This document shows, piece by piece, positions 35,501 through 46,206 of a stretch of DNA of 64,000 nucleotides. Numbering within the stretch: position 1 is the stretch's first letter; each line of letters opens with the position of its first letter. A program made the translations under genes and the position numbers. The stretch is from Talinum fruticosum (Eukaryota; Streptophyta; Magnoliopsida; Caryophyllales; Talinaceae): the NCBI GenBank assembly GCA_021018815.1, contig JAITYX010000052.1:486501-550500 (forward strand), written 5' to 3'. Below the pieces are notes generated by a model. The model made no database searches, had not been told where the DNA came from, and was given only the letters and a program-made list of their open reading frames with translations.

Positions 35501-35792
35501 TAAAGTCAATACCGAACTTCCTTTTCCTGGGGAAGTGAGGCTTAGAGTGACCGTAGCCGCCGGCGAATGATTCGTCGGGTAGGCCGCTAAGCTGATGATA
35601 TTGATTGTCTCCGACGGCCCGGGAATCGCCATCATGGTGAAAGTTGCGGCGGCGATTATTGTGGCTCTGGTGATGGTGGAAACCATCGCCGGCGAATCCC
35701 CATTCGAAGTTGGAAGGAGGAAGGTGATCCCATGGGCAGGGGTTGGGGTTGGAGTTGGGGTTCAACTGTGGGGCGTCTCCTGCTGTCTCCAT
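17514..35792 (-). CDS. FCA: FCA-like flowering-time RNA-binding protein
   Basis: FCA binds RNA in the nucleus, promotes proximal polyadenylation and, in Arabidopsis, lowers FLC expression. Thirteen exons were placed: 35513-35792, 35186-35256, 34566-34644, 34072-34154, 33943-33994, 32267-32331, 31881-31947, 30529-30608, 30378-30442, 29338-29395, 28878-29150, 17791-17970 and 17514-17699. All have GT-AG borders and phases join without a stop, giving 513 codons. RRM1 spans exons 2-5 (RNP2 KLFVGAI, RNP1 EYCFVKYA), RRM2 exons 6-9 ([15 protein letters not shown], then [10 protein letters not shown]), and the WW domain exons 12-13 ([23 protein letters not shown], both Trp present). The start ATG at 35792 precedes an Asn/Pro/His-rich leader. 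Arabidopsis and rice FCA are about 740 residues, so the Gln-rich part around the WW domain is shorter here and the true 3' exon was not found. Intron 11 (10.9 kb) contains two LINEs. Confidence 0.85.
17934..18350. repeat. tandem duplication (about 210 bp) across an FCA exon border
   Basis: The segment 17934-18140 is repeated at about 18144-18350 with roughly 80-85 percent identity. Both copies contain the minus-strand acceptor CTTTCAG followed by CCCTCAGCGATG and GATTTTGTTGA, i.e. the first bases of the WW-domain exon, plus the intron upstream of it. The second copy keeps the acceptor but leaves exon similarity after about 45 bp, so it is an exon fragment and not a full second exon. Confidence 0.75.
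18351..20812. other. FCA intron 11, left part: unassigned and repeat-derived DNA
   Basis: No FCA exon was found here. At about 19636-19847 a purine-rich GTGGGAAGGAGTGGGAG segment is bounded by TTCTTTTGGGTGGGAAATTT and the inverse of a similar sequence (TGTTGGGTCGGAGATTT), which suggests a small MITE. The stretch around 20360-20410 has a GGTTTTGGGTTGGAGCCTC phrase seen in copia LTRs. The reading frames on both strands have stops or low-complexity content. Confidence 0.4.
20813..23345 (-). mobile_element. 5'-truncated LINE (L1-type), minus strand
   Basis: A non-LTR retrotransposon in FCA intron 11. The 3' poly(A) tail is the T run at 20813-20829, directly after TTATC on the minus strand. Reading down the minus strand from 23345: reverse-transcriptase words [83 protein letters not shown] and FADDTIIF, then the [11 protein letters not shown] tail and a zf-RVT zinc motif ([20 protein letters not shown] at about 21350-21290). 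Several frameshifts break the frame, and the endonuclease and ORF1 are absent, so it is a dead 5'-truncated copy. A direct repeat GTAAACT near both ends could be its target-site duplication but is short. Confidence 0.85.
23480..23645. repeat. GTTGTAAGG-rich repeat, copy 1
   Basis: This segment of degenerate GTTGTAAG words matches 30790-30930 in FCA intron 7 in the same orientation, e.g. AAGTTATAAGAAGCGGGAAA here and GGAGCGGGTAAGATAG there. Both are preceded by a TTCTTTTTAG/CCTTTTTAC block. It sits between the 5' ends of the two LINEs. It looks like part of an unclassified MITE family. Confidence 0.5.
25488..25703. repeat. 108-bp tandem duplication inside the LINE endonuclease
   Basis: Bases 25488-25595 are repeated at 25596-25703 with a single visible change (CATACTG to CATATTG). 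The unit is 36 codons and encodes the GDFNVV endonuclease segment. Both copies carry TGA where related LINEs have a Trp codon before LLLGDFN, so the stop predates the duplication. Confidence 0.9.
26193..26742. mobile_element. hAT-type MITE nested in the LINE reverse transcriptase
   Basis: The 534-bp element 26201-26734 is flanked by the perfect 8-bp direct repeat ATTTAGCA (26193-26200 and 26735-26742), the hAT target-site length. Its ends are inverted repeats: CTTAGTTTAAAAAGC on the left and the inverse of GCTTTTTAAAACTAAG on the right, followed by GGCGC-rich arms. Joining the flanks restores the LINE reading frame across SALFS and [11 protein letters not shown], which fixes the insertion precisely. 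No transposase is encoded. Confidence 0.9.
30770..31800. repeat. repeat-derived filling of FCA intron 7
   Basis: It begins with the second copy of the GTTGTAAGG repeat (30790-30930), followed by a GC-rich block (CAGGGCAAGGGCGGGATTCC, 30978-30997). A related GGGACGGGG/CAGGGGCATGGACGGGG block comes at 31600-31690. Between them lies a pyrimidine-rich segment with CACCACCACC. The two GC-rich blocks look like arms of one element, but exact ends and target-site duplications were not found. No FCA exon lies here; the RRM2 exons are outside at 30529-30608 and 31881-31947. Confidence 0.4.
33386..33730 (-). mobile_element. LINE fragment (RTE-like) in FCA intron 5
   Basis: The plus strand carries phrases such as GTGTTACTCCTACCTTTATT, CTTATCTTATCCAATCTTGT and ATGACCACACCTCAAC, which recur in plant genomes as the antisense of the 3' end of an RTE-type LINE reverse transcriptase. 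No intact frame remains. Recognition is from recall of these common phrases, so the class is tentative. Confidence 0.4.
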
Positions 35793-37087
35793 TTCTGAAT
35801 TCCTCAGTGCCTCGTCGGCTGCACACTTCACGGGATTTTGCACGGTTCAACTTTGAAGTGTTTGAGTTGTTGCAACTAACTATTGAGAATTTACTAGCAA
35901 TGGAATGTTATGCTTTCTCTGCTATTTTTCTTGCAGTCATAAAAATTTTTGGGAGGAAAAAATTATTGCAGTGGTGGTAAAATTTTATCAGAGCCGATTA
36001 TACGAACCTGGAACACATTGGGTTCGGGTATAATTTTTATACGAATTTAAAATTCGGACAAAAATTTTCTAATTTATATTGTCCGAGCTCAATTTTAATC
36101 CAAATTTCGTTTGATGATCGATTTTTTAACCCAATTTTAACCCGAACTCGAACTTTTACCAGCGTTAATTACAATTGATGTTGTATGAGGTGAAATGAAA
36201 GCATACCAGAAATTATAAGGAATTGTTGCTAATATTCTCATAAATATTCCACCTTATAAATTTTTTAAAAAAAGATAAATTTGTATTCAAATTTTTTAAA
36301 AAAATTAGAGGAAAAAAGTAATGGTAGAAAGGAAAACAAGTAAAAATTTTTCCCCTTATTTTGGACAAATTATTTTAGTTAAACTAGAGAAATTTGTAAA
36401 CAAACTTGTATTCGGATCTAAGAAAACTAGAGAAAATTAAATTAAAAATTTTTTCGTTAAATTCTTAAATTTGTAAACAAACTATTTTCTTGATGAGAAG
36501 TTTTCTAAACCCTAACGTCCTCTATCCTTTTTGATCCTTAAGGGTTGTCATTGACTTGTTTGTCTTGATAAGCCTCAATATCTCTTGTATTAATATTTTT
36601 TCATCTAGTAATTTCTTTATGAATAAATGTTCTCTTTGTATTTGTGAGAGTTTCTCCATAACATTTCCTAATGGATGGTAATATCTATTGTTTTTGGAAC
36701 AATTTTATTAGTTTATTTTTATATCATTGTGTGGGATTGAATTGTTAATTGATTGCCATATCTGTCTCCTACGGATATTAATTTTTCAAATTTTGACTAC
36801 TATACCGGATAAATGGGATTGAATTGTTAATTGATTGCCATATCTGTCTCCTACGAATATTAATTTTTCAAATTTTGACTACTATACCAGATAAATCTAT
36901 TTCATAAGAAGGGTATATAAAATTTGCAGATCTCTTAGGCCAAAAAGTTATTTTGTTATTTTAGTTATAAATTTGCTTTAGTGTGAAGCTTATTGTAGAT
37001 ATTGTATAACATTCGATAAATGAAATTATCTTTTTTCTTAAAAAAATAAACTATTCTTTTCATTTCTTTTTCCTTTTTAGTACGCAA
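35793..37087. other. upstream region of the FCA-like gene
   Basis: This should contain the 5' UTR and promoter of the minus-strand FCA-like gene. The first exon is GC-richer and the sequence turns AT-rich beyond about 35980. No TATA box can be chosen with confidence. An 82-bp tandem duplication sits at 36733-36896. Confidence 0.5.
36733..36896. repeat. 82-bp tandem duplication upstream of FCA
   Basis: Bases 36733-36814 (starting GGGATTGAATTGTTAATTG) are repeated at 36815-36896 with two visible substitutions (CTACGGATAT/CTACGAATAT and ACCGGATAA/ACCAGATAA). The high identity marks a recent event. No coding content. Confidence 0.9.
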
Positions 37088-37517
37088 GGTTGTTAGAATA
37101 GGGATCCTAGTTAGAATCGATTGGAGGTGGTTAGAATCGAATCTAGGATCGAAAGATTCTAATATTTGTTCGTAAAAGTGAAATTTTATTTTGATATGAA
37201 TAAAAATTCTATCAAACATTTATAAAGATTTATAGAAATCTAATTTAACTATACTTTATCAAAGATTTTTTCGAAACCACACTATTGTGATAAATTTCGA
37301 ATAAAATTATGTGTCATCAATTTATGAAATTTTTAAAATAGTGGATCGGATCGTGAGATCGTAAAATCGTATTACGATCCTACAACATACTTTCTGAACT
37401 AAATTAGAATCGTAAGATTCTAATACATTTAAGATTCTAATGGGAGTTGGATCGATGGAGAGTTTTGGGATCGTATAATTGTAGGATCGTAAGATCCGGA
37501 TCAAGATTTTAACAACC
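37088..37517. mobile_element. MITE with GGTTGTT inverted ends
   Basis: The left end GGTTGTTAGAATAGGGATCC is mirrored by the inverse of GGATCAAGATTTTAACAACC at the right end (about 14 of 20 bases agree). The inside repeats GGATCGTAAGATCG words in both orientations. This end motif is common in plant genomes as a short non-autonomous element. A target-site duplication was not clear. Confidence 0.6.
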
Positions 37518-40433
37518 ATGGCTAATAGGACACAAATGACGATATAAATAAGATTAGCTGAAAATAATCCAACCTTTGAAACATGTCTTTGGTGATAATT
37601 TCTATAAAATTACATAAATTAAATGAAAATAAACCAACCTTTGGAGTAAATGGATGAAAATAAATCATTATTTTTCTTAGACTTAAACAATATGGTATTT
37701 TTTTCTGTAATATTATTCACATCCAAATTTCGTCCCATTTTCTCAAAAATTAGTTTATTTTCATCCAATTCTCCTAAAAATTAAGCTAACTAAAGACCAC
37801 TATTTTTTTCCAAAATATAATGAGCTTGAAGTTGAGATGCCTATGCACGAAGGCTTATGATATCCTTCATTAGGCAACTACATAAAACTCACAATATTTT
37901 TTTTTTTAATTGCTATTGGGTATGGAGAGTGCGTTCTTTGTATTTTGCAAATTTCATTTGTTTTCTTACATCTTTCTCTAATTCAATTCATTATCTACAA
38001 TAAATAATCCTTGCCGCCTCTCCCTATTTATCATCCTCTTTTTTCCCTTTCCGTATTCATCATCCTCCTTTTCTCCATAGAGAAAAAAACTATAATTTCT
38101 CATTACAAATGATTTTGGGTACTCTTCCTCAAAGTTGGGATCCGAAATCAGAACTTATCAAATAAGTTTCGAATTTTTTGGAACTGGAGATGGAACATTA
38201 GGTTCAGGTTTCGGTTTTAAGGTAGCTATGTGCGCCTAATTTGAAAATTTTAGTACCTAGTGAATTAAATTTTAAATGTTTTTAGAGGAGGAGAGAGGAA
38301 TGTTTGATCTTTATTGATTTCTCTTATATAATTATATAAAATATGAAGTTATTTCAAAAGGCAGGTATTTTTGTCTCTATAACTTGCAAAATAGAATATT
38401 TTATCTATAAATTAATAATTGAAAAATGATTGAAATTGGGTTAAAATTCACTACCCTAAAAATTTATCTATGTAAAAAAACTAAAAAGAAAAAAATTGTG
38501 AAACCAAAGAAAATGTAAGAAGAATAATTTAATTACTAACTTTCCTTTGTCCTAGATAGTTCCAAGTTCCGGTTATAGATATTTTTTTGAAAATCGAAAA
38601 TAGAATCAATTTGACTAGTTCCAAATTTATTCTTAGGTACCTAAGAACATATTCATCCCTAACATTTTTCAATTATTTTATATATTTTTATAGTGCTTTT
38701 TCTTACACTAATTTATCTCGCGTTTTGGGAGAGTTGGCTTCTTCCCCTTGTTAGACAGGTATTACAGTTTCTCCCTTTGAAAATTTTCAATAAATCCAAA
38801 TTATTCATTGATTTCATTGTGAGTTTTCAATGGATTGAACTTTCGAAATTGATTTACATAACTATTAACTATTTTCGACATAAAAATTAAAGTAGAGTTA
38901 AGGATCTCCTCCCCAAAGGTTGTATTGGCGAACAATGAGTGACTAAAATGTAAGCAATGAAACTAGAGTCAAGGAAATTAGCCCCACTCTAAACCTCACT
39001 TATTAGGTGAACTTAGAGCAAAGATGCGGAAGCGATTTAGGATGACAAAAACAATATCAAAAAATTAGATGAAAATCGAAAAATAGAAACGAGACAAGAA
39101 TTTAACGTGGAAAACCTAAACCGAGAAAAACCACGAACGGCACAAGCACAATGATTTCACTATTATGAAAGAGTACAATACGATCTCAAACTTAGAGATC
39201 TTCCCAAGCCGACATATCCCAATCTCACAACACTTCCTCACAATAACTCCCTTGGTGTTTACGATGGAGGTCAACTCTCGTTTAAATAGGAAATAAATCC
39301 TAATCCAACAGAATCTCCTAAACCTACCAAAACTCTTACTCCTAATTCTAATAGGTTACAATTACCTAATACAATCTTTCCTAAAATATGAAATTTTGGG
39401 ACACCACCCAACAATTTATAATTGATATCTATCCTTTATTATTTTTGAAAAAAAAAACTCATTGTCTATAATTTGGTTAGCCATTTTGTGATCCCTTAAA
39501 ATTTAGCATTTTGGCGAATGAATTTTGTATCAGCAGCGAGAGGTGTGGAAAATGATTATGAGCCAAATTTGGGAGAGACTAATTTTCTGCAATCGTTCAC
39601 TCCCTAATTTTCGGGTTAAAGAAGAAAATCATATTTCTTTACCACTTCCCCGCAATCTATACTTTTGTATCACGGCTCTCCTCCAGGTTGGTGGATTCTT
39701 ATATCCAAACCTTTTTTTCATTCTTATTTCTTTGCTTCTTATAATTTTTCCATTTGACGGGTGCTATGAAACGTACGTAAAGCTATTTCATGACCATATG
39801 TACTGATTGAAAAATTGGGAATGATTAATTTCTCGACGACGAAATGTAAATGGCATTTTGTTATGTTCATGGAGTTTTTTTTTTTTGATTTGGGTGTGCT
39901 GTTTCTGTGAACTTCCCTATACAAAACAATTTTATGAAAGTTTATTTCTCTGATGATACCTTGTTGTCTTCGTCATGTGATCGATTATTATTTTTCATTT
40001 GGGGTTTATTTGTGCACTTTTACATGCCTCTGTTGGAGACATTATTTGAGAAGTAATTTCCATGCTGCGTTAAAAAAAAAAAAAAAAACACAAGACATGT
40101 TAAATTAGTGTGTTTTTATTCCATAAAAAATAGTGTTTTTAATGTCATATTCTTGATAATGCTGTTGTGAATGGATGGAGGAGCAGGGTTGTTTTTAATA
40201 AATAAAAAAAATGATTGTTAGTTATACTTTGAGGTGAATCTAGTAAGTATAATTCATGCATTTATTTGTTGAAATTTCAGCTTAGGCTTCTCATGTAGCT
40301 AATTGGCCGTAATTTATGTGCAACAACATTGTTGTGCGCGAGTTTTGTTGATGATATATACCATAAACATTAAATAAATTGGGAGTTGACGTGATATATA
40401 TATAAGAAGAAGAAGAAGAAGATCGTTGGTGGC
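37518..40433. other. intergenic region with an LTR-like fragment
   Basis: AT-rich DNA. At about 39010-39415 the phrase TTTAACGTGGAAAACCTAAA followed by GAGAAAAACCACG, and the end CCACCCAACA, resemble a minus-strand copia LTR (TGTTGGGTGG start on the minus strand). Only one copy is present, so it may be a solo LTR fragment. The rest shows no coding sequence. Confidence 0.4.
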
Positions 40434-40454
40434 ATGCAAAAACCTTGTTTATGA
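40434..40454 (+). promoter_or_regulatory. upstream ORF before the small membrane-protein gene
   Basis: ATG at 40434 opens a six-codon frame (MQKPCL) that stops at 40454. Its stop overlaps the in-frame main-ORF ATG at 40451 (ATGA). Ribosomes that use it would pass 40451 and could restart at ATG 40463. The transcript start is unknown, so it may not be in the mRNA. Confidence 0.35.
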
Positions 40455-40462
40455 TACTACAT

Positions 40463-41539
40463 ATGGCTTCTAAAGAAGGAGAATGTCTGGCTGATATTGA
40501 ATCCAGTGGGAGTACCTCCGAGGAGGAGGGGAGCAATGAGGTTATTTCCAAGGGGAAAAGAGTATTGAGTAGGGCACGAAGCCATAATTACAATGGAATA
40601 GCAAGAAGTGAAAACCATAGCGAACTAAGTGACGAAAATTTATCGCAAGCAAGTGGCAACATTGGTTGCCGAAGAGTTGAATTATTGATCGAGAGAAGCT
40701 CAGGAGGTGAAGAATACAGAGATCTTGTGGCTCTTCTAGAAAAGAGGAATAGTTCAAGTAAAAAGACGAGGGCCTCAAAGCCACCACGACCTCCCAAAGG
40801 CCCAACATTGAGTGCTGCTGACCTGAAGCTGGTGAAGGAGCTTTCTGAGCTCGCTGCAAGGAAACGAGAAAGGATGGAACGCATAAAAGCATTTAGGAAG
40901 ATGAGAGACTCCAAGCGTCCATATTCAAGCAGCAATCTCATTGCTTTGATCATATCCATCCTCTTTTTTCTTGTCATAATTCTTCAAGGTATATAGTATA
41001 TATGGTGCTTAATTTGGTTGTGTATATGATCTTGAATTATTAGTTCATACTATGCCAACAATGGAATTTTATATGGTCATCTGGTGAACCAGTTTACGGT
41101 TCACATCTAGTTTGAATAGTTAAATGACTTAGGTTGCTCTTGCAGGTGTATTATCTAGAAATAATAACAATAGAGAATTTCCAGGGTCTCCTGCACCGGC
41201 CATTGCAGGCGAGGGTTTGATCTCAATCCATATTTTCAACTACGCTCCTGCAAATGAGATGACAACATCTATATCTCCATCTCTGAGGTGAGTGTCTTTG
41301 TTTTCTCTTTTCTTCTTTTCTTTTACCTTCTTTAGTAAGTATATAATCTTAGGATCACCCTTTAATTGAGAGGAGTCGGTTTAACTAATTATGGTTGATG
41401 CACATACAGCTATTCTCAAGAGCAAGGTTATGGCTCAAGTGTCCAGGGAGAAGAGGGCGGCAACACCAATACTAGACATCAATCTCTTGTCAAAACCATA
41501 AGAAAGCTGAATCTCACCTTTTCAATTTTCGGCAGATGA
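40463..41539 (+). CDS. plant-specific small single-span membrane protein
   Basis: Three exons: 40463-40988, 41146-41287 and 41410-41539, with GT-AG introns of 157 and 122 bp and continuous phase, give 265 residues. The N-terminal half is Ser- and acid-rich. A Pro/basic stretch (KPPRPPKGPTLSAAD) is followed by a basic helix (LKLVKELSELAARKRERMER), then one hydrophobic segment (LIALIISILFFLVIILQGV, about residues 171-189) and a short tail with GEGLISI. This order matches an uncharacterised family of plant transmembrane proteins that share RPPKGPSLDAADxKLVKE. The function is unknown. The in-frame ATG at 40451 would add four residues; 40463 is preferred because it has G at +4 and lies beyond the uORF. 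Confidence 0.75.
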
Positions 41540-42399
41540 AATTTTGTAACTTAATTATGATTGATGAGGACAGATTTGAAGTTTATTTTTATCTGTAGAT
41601 CACTGGTTTTCAAACAGCATGTCGTGAATTTGTAGATTCATTGTATACTAGAGTATTCATAGGTATGTTTTGCCCGACATTATCAAAAATTGCTTTTGAA
41701 ACTCCATAAACAACTTCACGGATTTTGGTGCCGTGAAATTAACATCTCTATGACTTTTCAAACTACTATAGAAGTTAAAATAAAACGATAATTCTAGACA
41801 TAAAGGAACTACTTGGTGGAAAGTTTGTTACCTATTTTAGGGGAGTTTTGGTGCATGAAATGTGTTCTAGTATTAAACATGCTTCTCGCCTACAAGAAAA
41901 GAGTGTAACAAAGGATCTTGGGCATGTTTATAAACTTATGAGTTATCCCTCCGATTTTCAATTGGTTTTGGAATGGAACCTCATGGGCTTATAAACATTG
42001 CTTGGTTGAATTAAAACCCAAAATTTAGCATGGTATCACAGCCGAGATTGCTCATAATTTTTCACTGTCACCCCATCAAATCATGTTACGTGTGGGCCTT
42101 GTGAGTAGCCCACTTGTGATAGGGCGTGAGAAAAATATACATCGGGCACATTGATAAAAACTTATGGTTTTGAGTAGTTTTATAAGCTTATAATTTAGTT
42201 CTTCCATTCCCATTTGTTTTTGGGATGAAACCTCCTAGGCATGTAAACGTTGCTGGTTTGAATTAAGTCCAAAATTTAACATTTTGTGAAGTCTAGGAGT
42301 AAGTTGTACTAATTTTGATCACTTTTTTTATCCTACATTAAATAAGGACCAATCTTTATCCAATTATTAAAAAAGGAAACATTTTGAGTGACAAGATGC
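41540..42399. other. intergenic region with decayed LTR-like direct repeats
   Basis: Two related segments, about 41920-42050 and 42165-42290, share words such as GGTTTTGGAATGGAACCTCA and TTTTTGGGATGAAACCTCC and then ATTAAAACCCAAAATTTAGC/ATTAAGTCCAAAATTTAAC. After the first comes TGGTATCACAGCCGAG, which resembles a degraded copia primer-binding site. These are likely LTR remnants. No gene is visible. Confidence 0.45.
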
Positions 42400-45300
42400 A
42401 ATTTTGTTAGGTGTATTGGCCAAAATCTCATTCAAAAGATGTACTATACTCAGTTTTCTGATGCAAATAGGTCGTGTTGTAAGGGAAACAAATCGTGCTT
42501 GAGGTAAATCAAGTCGTGTTCGAAGACGACCTAGAAAAGTGGCTTTCCAACAACCAACATGGGCACCTGTAGTTTTGCTTGCGGATTTTCTTCTTCGTCC
42601 GGTTGTAGATGTTACTTGGGGTTATTGCAAGGTTAATACATGGTTTTACCTTGTGTCAAGTCCTTGTTTATGCTAGTCATGGCATAGCTTCAAACTCCAT
42701 TATAAATTCTACCATTTTCATTCACCAATCCATCCCAAATTCATACGAAATAATAATATCATCCACCTTCTACATCATTAGTCTTTGTGGATTTATCTGA
42801 ATGATCCACTTTAGGTGTTGTGAGTGAGTATTTGAGAGTGTTTGTAATCTCTTTTATTCTATCTCGTTGTGCCTTCAAGCCCCTTGAGATTGAATTTTGT
42901 ACTCATTCAATTTATCGAATTTTATATTTCCACCCGTGGTTTTTTTCCTATTTTTGGGTTTCCACGTAAAAATTCGGTGTTCATCTTTATTTTGCCTTCT
43001 TATCTATTTTCTGAATATCTTACATCTAAATTACTTCTACTATACTTCTTGCTCTATTGCCTAACTAGTGGTATTAGAGCATTTCAATTCAAGGATCTCT
43101 TTCGTCATGAAATTCGATATTCAGATATTCGATGGCGAAATTAGCTTTAGCATCTGGAAAGTTCAGATCATTGTTTTTCTTACACAGTACTCGTTAAAGA
43201 ATAATTTGTCGGGAAAGAAACCCGATTCTATGACCAATGAGCAATGGGATGAGCTTGATGAGAAAGCTATTTCGGCAATTCACTTATGCTTGGCGCCTCG
43301 TGTTCTTCACGAGGTGATGGACAAGATTACTTTTGCGAGTCTGTGACTTCAATTGGAGAAACTTTACATGACCAAGAGTCTTGCCAACAAGATCCGCCTC
43401 AAATAACGTTTATATACGTTCTCTATGGCTGAAGGTACTCCCATTTGTAAATATATGGATGAGTGTAACTATATTCTTATTGATTTAGGGAATTTAAATG
43501 TTAAAATTGAAGAGGAGGATAAAGCTAGTTTGTTGGTTCTTTCATTGTCGCCCTCTTATGAGCATTTTAAAGAAATCCTCTTATACAGTAATAATGAAAC
43601 GCTGCCATTAAGTCTAATCTTTTGTCTAAAGAGAAGTATGATCTTGAGGTGTGTGGTGATAAAGTCGAGGACTTCATTATTAGTGAAAAGAGAGGTGCTA
43701 AACCAAAATTTCAGAAATGAAAATCCAACAAAACATACCGTTATTGTATAAAGTCAGGTCATGATATTTTCAAGTGTTTTAAATTGAAACATAAGAAGGA
43801 GAAAGAAGAAGAGAACAAACAATGTCAGGAACCTCATGACGAAGTTGGATTTGTTGATGATGAGTCAGATGGTTTTCTTCATATGAATCTCTTAATTCTG
43901 TTGTTGTTCACATGCGCAATGAATCTAGTTGTAAAATTATCGGTATTGGTAGTATTCGAATCAAGACCCACGACGGTGTTATTAGAACTTTATCTAATGT
44001 TCGTCATGTCCCAAATTTAAAGCATAAACTCATCTCTTTTGGCACTCTTGAATCTAAAGGGTGCACATACTCGACTCAAGGTGAAGTTATCAAAATCTCC
44101 AAAGGCGCTCGGTTGCCCTTGAAAGGTGTGAGGCATGATGACCTCTATATTCTACAAGGTTGTGCTATAAGGGGTTCTTATGATATCTTTGTACCCTCAT
44201 TTTCTTCATGTTATGTTTGGTTAGGCCATATGCTTGACAAAAGGCCTACTCAAGCCATTTTTTTTTTGCTAGGTTCAAGCATCACTAGAACTAACTTTGG
44301 TGTTCACAACTTAGGAATGCCCTTCGGGGCTCCTCCTTATGGGGCTCTACTCGTCAGGGTTCATTCGGCAGTTTTTTCCAATATTGGTGAATTTTGTCCA
44401 AGGTGGAGATTGTTAGGTGTAGTGGCCAAAATCTCATTCAAAAATGTGCTATACTCAGTTTTCTGCTACAAATGGGTCGTGCTGTAAGGGAAACGGACCA
44501 TGCTCGAGGTAAAACGGGTCGTGCTTGAAGACGACTAATAAAGTGGCCTCCAACAACCAACGCAGGCAGGCTATGTCAATCGACACGACCCGTGTTGGGT
44601 GCCAGCTCCAAGTTTTTTTGCAGTTTTGCTTGTGACTTTTCATCTTCGTCCGGTTGCACCTGTTACTTGGAGTTATTGAAAGATTAGTAGCTGGTTTTAC
44701 TACCTTGTTTATTTCTACTAATGGCATAGCTTCAAACTCCATTATTAATTCTACCATTTTCATTCACTAATACATCCCAAATCCATACCGAATATCATCC
44801 CAAATTCATATGGAATATCATTTACCTTCTACATTAGTAGTATTTGTGGATTTATCTGAATTATCAACTTTAGGTATTGTCAGTAAGTGTTTGAGAGTGT
44901 TTGTAATTTCTTTTATTATAATCACGTTATGCTTTCATTTCCCTTGAGATTGAATTTTATACTCATTCGATTTATTAGATTTTATACTTCCACCCGTGCA
45001 GAGACGGAACTAGGGGGCAAGGGGGCCATGGTCCCCCATGAATTGATAAAACTATTATCAATCTGAAAAGTTAGTGATGATTGAGTTGCTCAGTGGTTTT
45101 ATGCTCTTTCTCAAAGTTTGGTGTTGGATGCCTATGTTTGAATCCTGTTGTGGAGCTTTTTTACTATTTTTTCAATTTGTTGCTTGGCCCATCCTTTTAT
45201 TATTTCTTTATTTGCCAACACATCAGTCAAAGTTTCTCTATATATTTTACTGTTGTTATTTTTTTATTTTACTTTTTCTATTTATCTTTTGTGCTAACTA

Positions 45301-45931
45301 ACCTTTTAAATTTTTTTGACATATTCTTCTTCATGATTAAAAAAACATATGTCCTTTTTCATTGTTTGATTTATTATTGTTTTGATCATTACAATTATTT
45401 AACTTAATTCTTCAATGAATATAGGAATTTTTTTATCAATTTAATAATATTTGAGTATTATTTGATATAGTAAAGGTGGATATCTTACTAAATAAATTGA
45501 GTATTTATTGTTTAATGTGATAATCTCATAAATTATTTCATTATTAACTATTTTTCTTCTTTTTTGTTAGGACCTTTTGTATCACTTATTTTTATTTTAT
45601 TTCAACTTTTTATAAGAATACATTGTAATACCATTTGACCTATACCAATATACTGATTTGTTATTTAATTTCCCTAAGTGAGATTTTTGGGTTTGAGTGT
45701 GAAATAATGCAAAAATTTACACTAGACACAAAGTAGGCCAACCCCTATTAAATAGAAAGATTATAAACCAAAAAAATATAAAGCAGTCTCCCTATAATTT
45801 TTTTCTGGTTCTGCCTCTGCACGCATGGTTTTGTCCTTATTTTTAGGCTTCCACCCAAAAAATTTGATATTTATTTTTATTTTGCATTCTTATCTTCTAC
45901 TATATTTCTTACTCTATTTCCTAACAAATTT
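42400..45931 (+). mobile_element. non-autonomous Ty1/copia retrotransposon
   Basis: Perfect 5-bp target-site duplications AATTT lie at 42400-42404 and 45927-45931. The 5' LTR is 42405-43066 (TGTTAGG...CCTAACT, last base mutated); the 3' LTR is 44411-45926 (TGTTAGG...CCTAACA) and is enlarged by a nested hAT element. The primer-binding site TGGTATTAGAGC follows the 5' LTR at 43069. Internal coding is gag (MKFDIQIFDGEISFSIWKVQ from 43107, with WDELDEKAISAIHLCL), then a protease/pre-integrase fragment (GIGSIRIKTHDGVIRTLSNV..HVPNLKHKLISFG, 43942-44060). Most of the integrase and the reverse transcriptase and RNase H are missing between about 44250 and the 3' LTR. It cannot move on its own. Confidence 0.9.
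44991..45827. mobile_element. hAT-like non-autonomous element in the copia 3' LTR
   Basis: The 821-bp element 44999-45819 starts CAGAGACGGAACTAG and ends with the inverse, CTGGTTCTGCCTCTG, so its ends are inverted repeats. The flanks CACCCGTG (44991-44998) and CACGCATG (45820-45827) are an 8-bp target-site duplication with two mismatches. The matching 5' LTR at 42931 reads CACCCGTGG without the insert, which confirms the empty site. No transposase is encoded. Confidence 0.8.
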
Positions 45932-46206
45932 AATTGTGCACTATTTATGTAATACTTTTGATTAACATCAATCTTGTCAAATGAAAAAGGAAACAATATG
46001 TTGGTTTAAGTGAAAATATATTATGTTTTCTCAAACATCAAATCTGGTGGTTGAGTAGAGTGTCACGTACATGAAAATTATTTTAAAACAATTTTGTCTA
46101 GGAGTCTACAACCATTTTTAAAAAAAAAAAAAATTTCAAACATCGTATCCATTACTTTAACTACCAACATAAGAATTGTGATTCAAGGTAACAGCTAGTG
46201 AATTGG

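Noticed and set aside
35595..35980. Plus-strand frames over FCA exon 1
   Set aside because: Antisense to the well-supported minus-strand first exon; no independent support.
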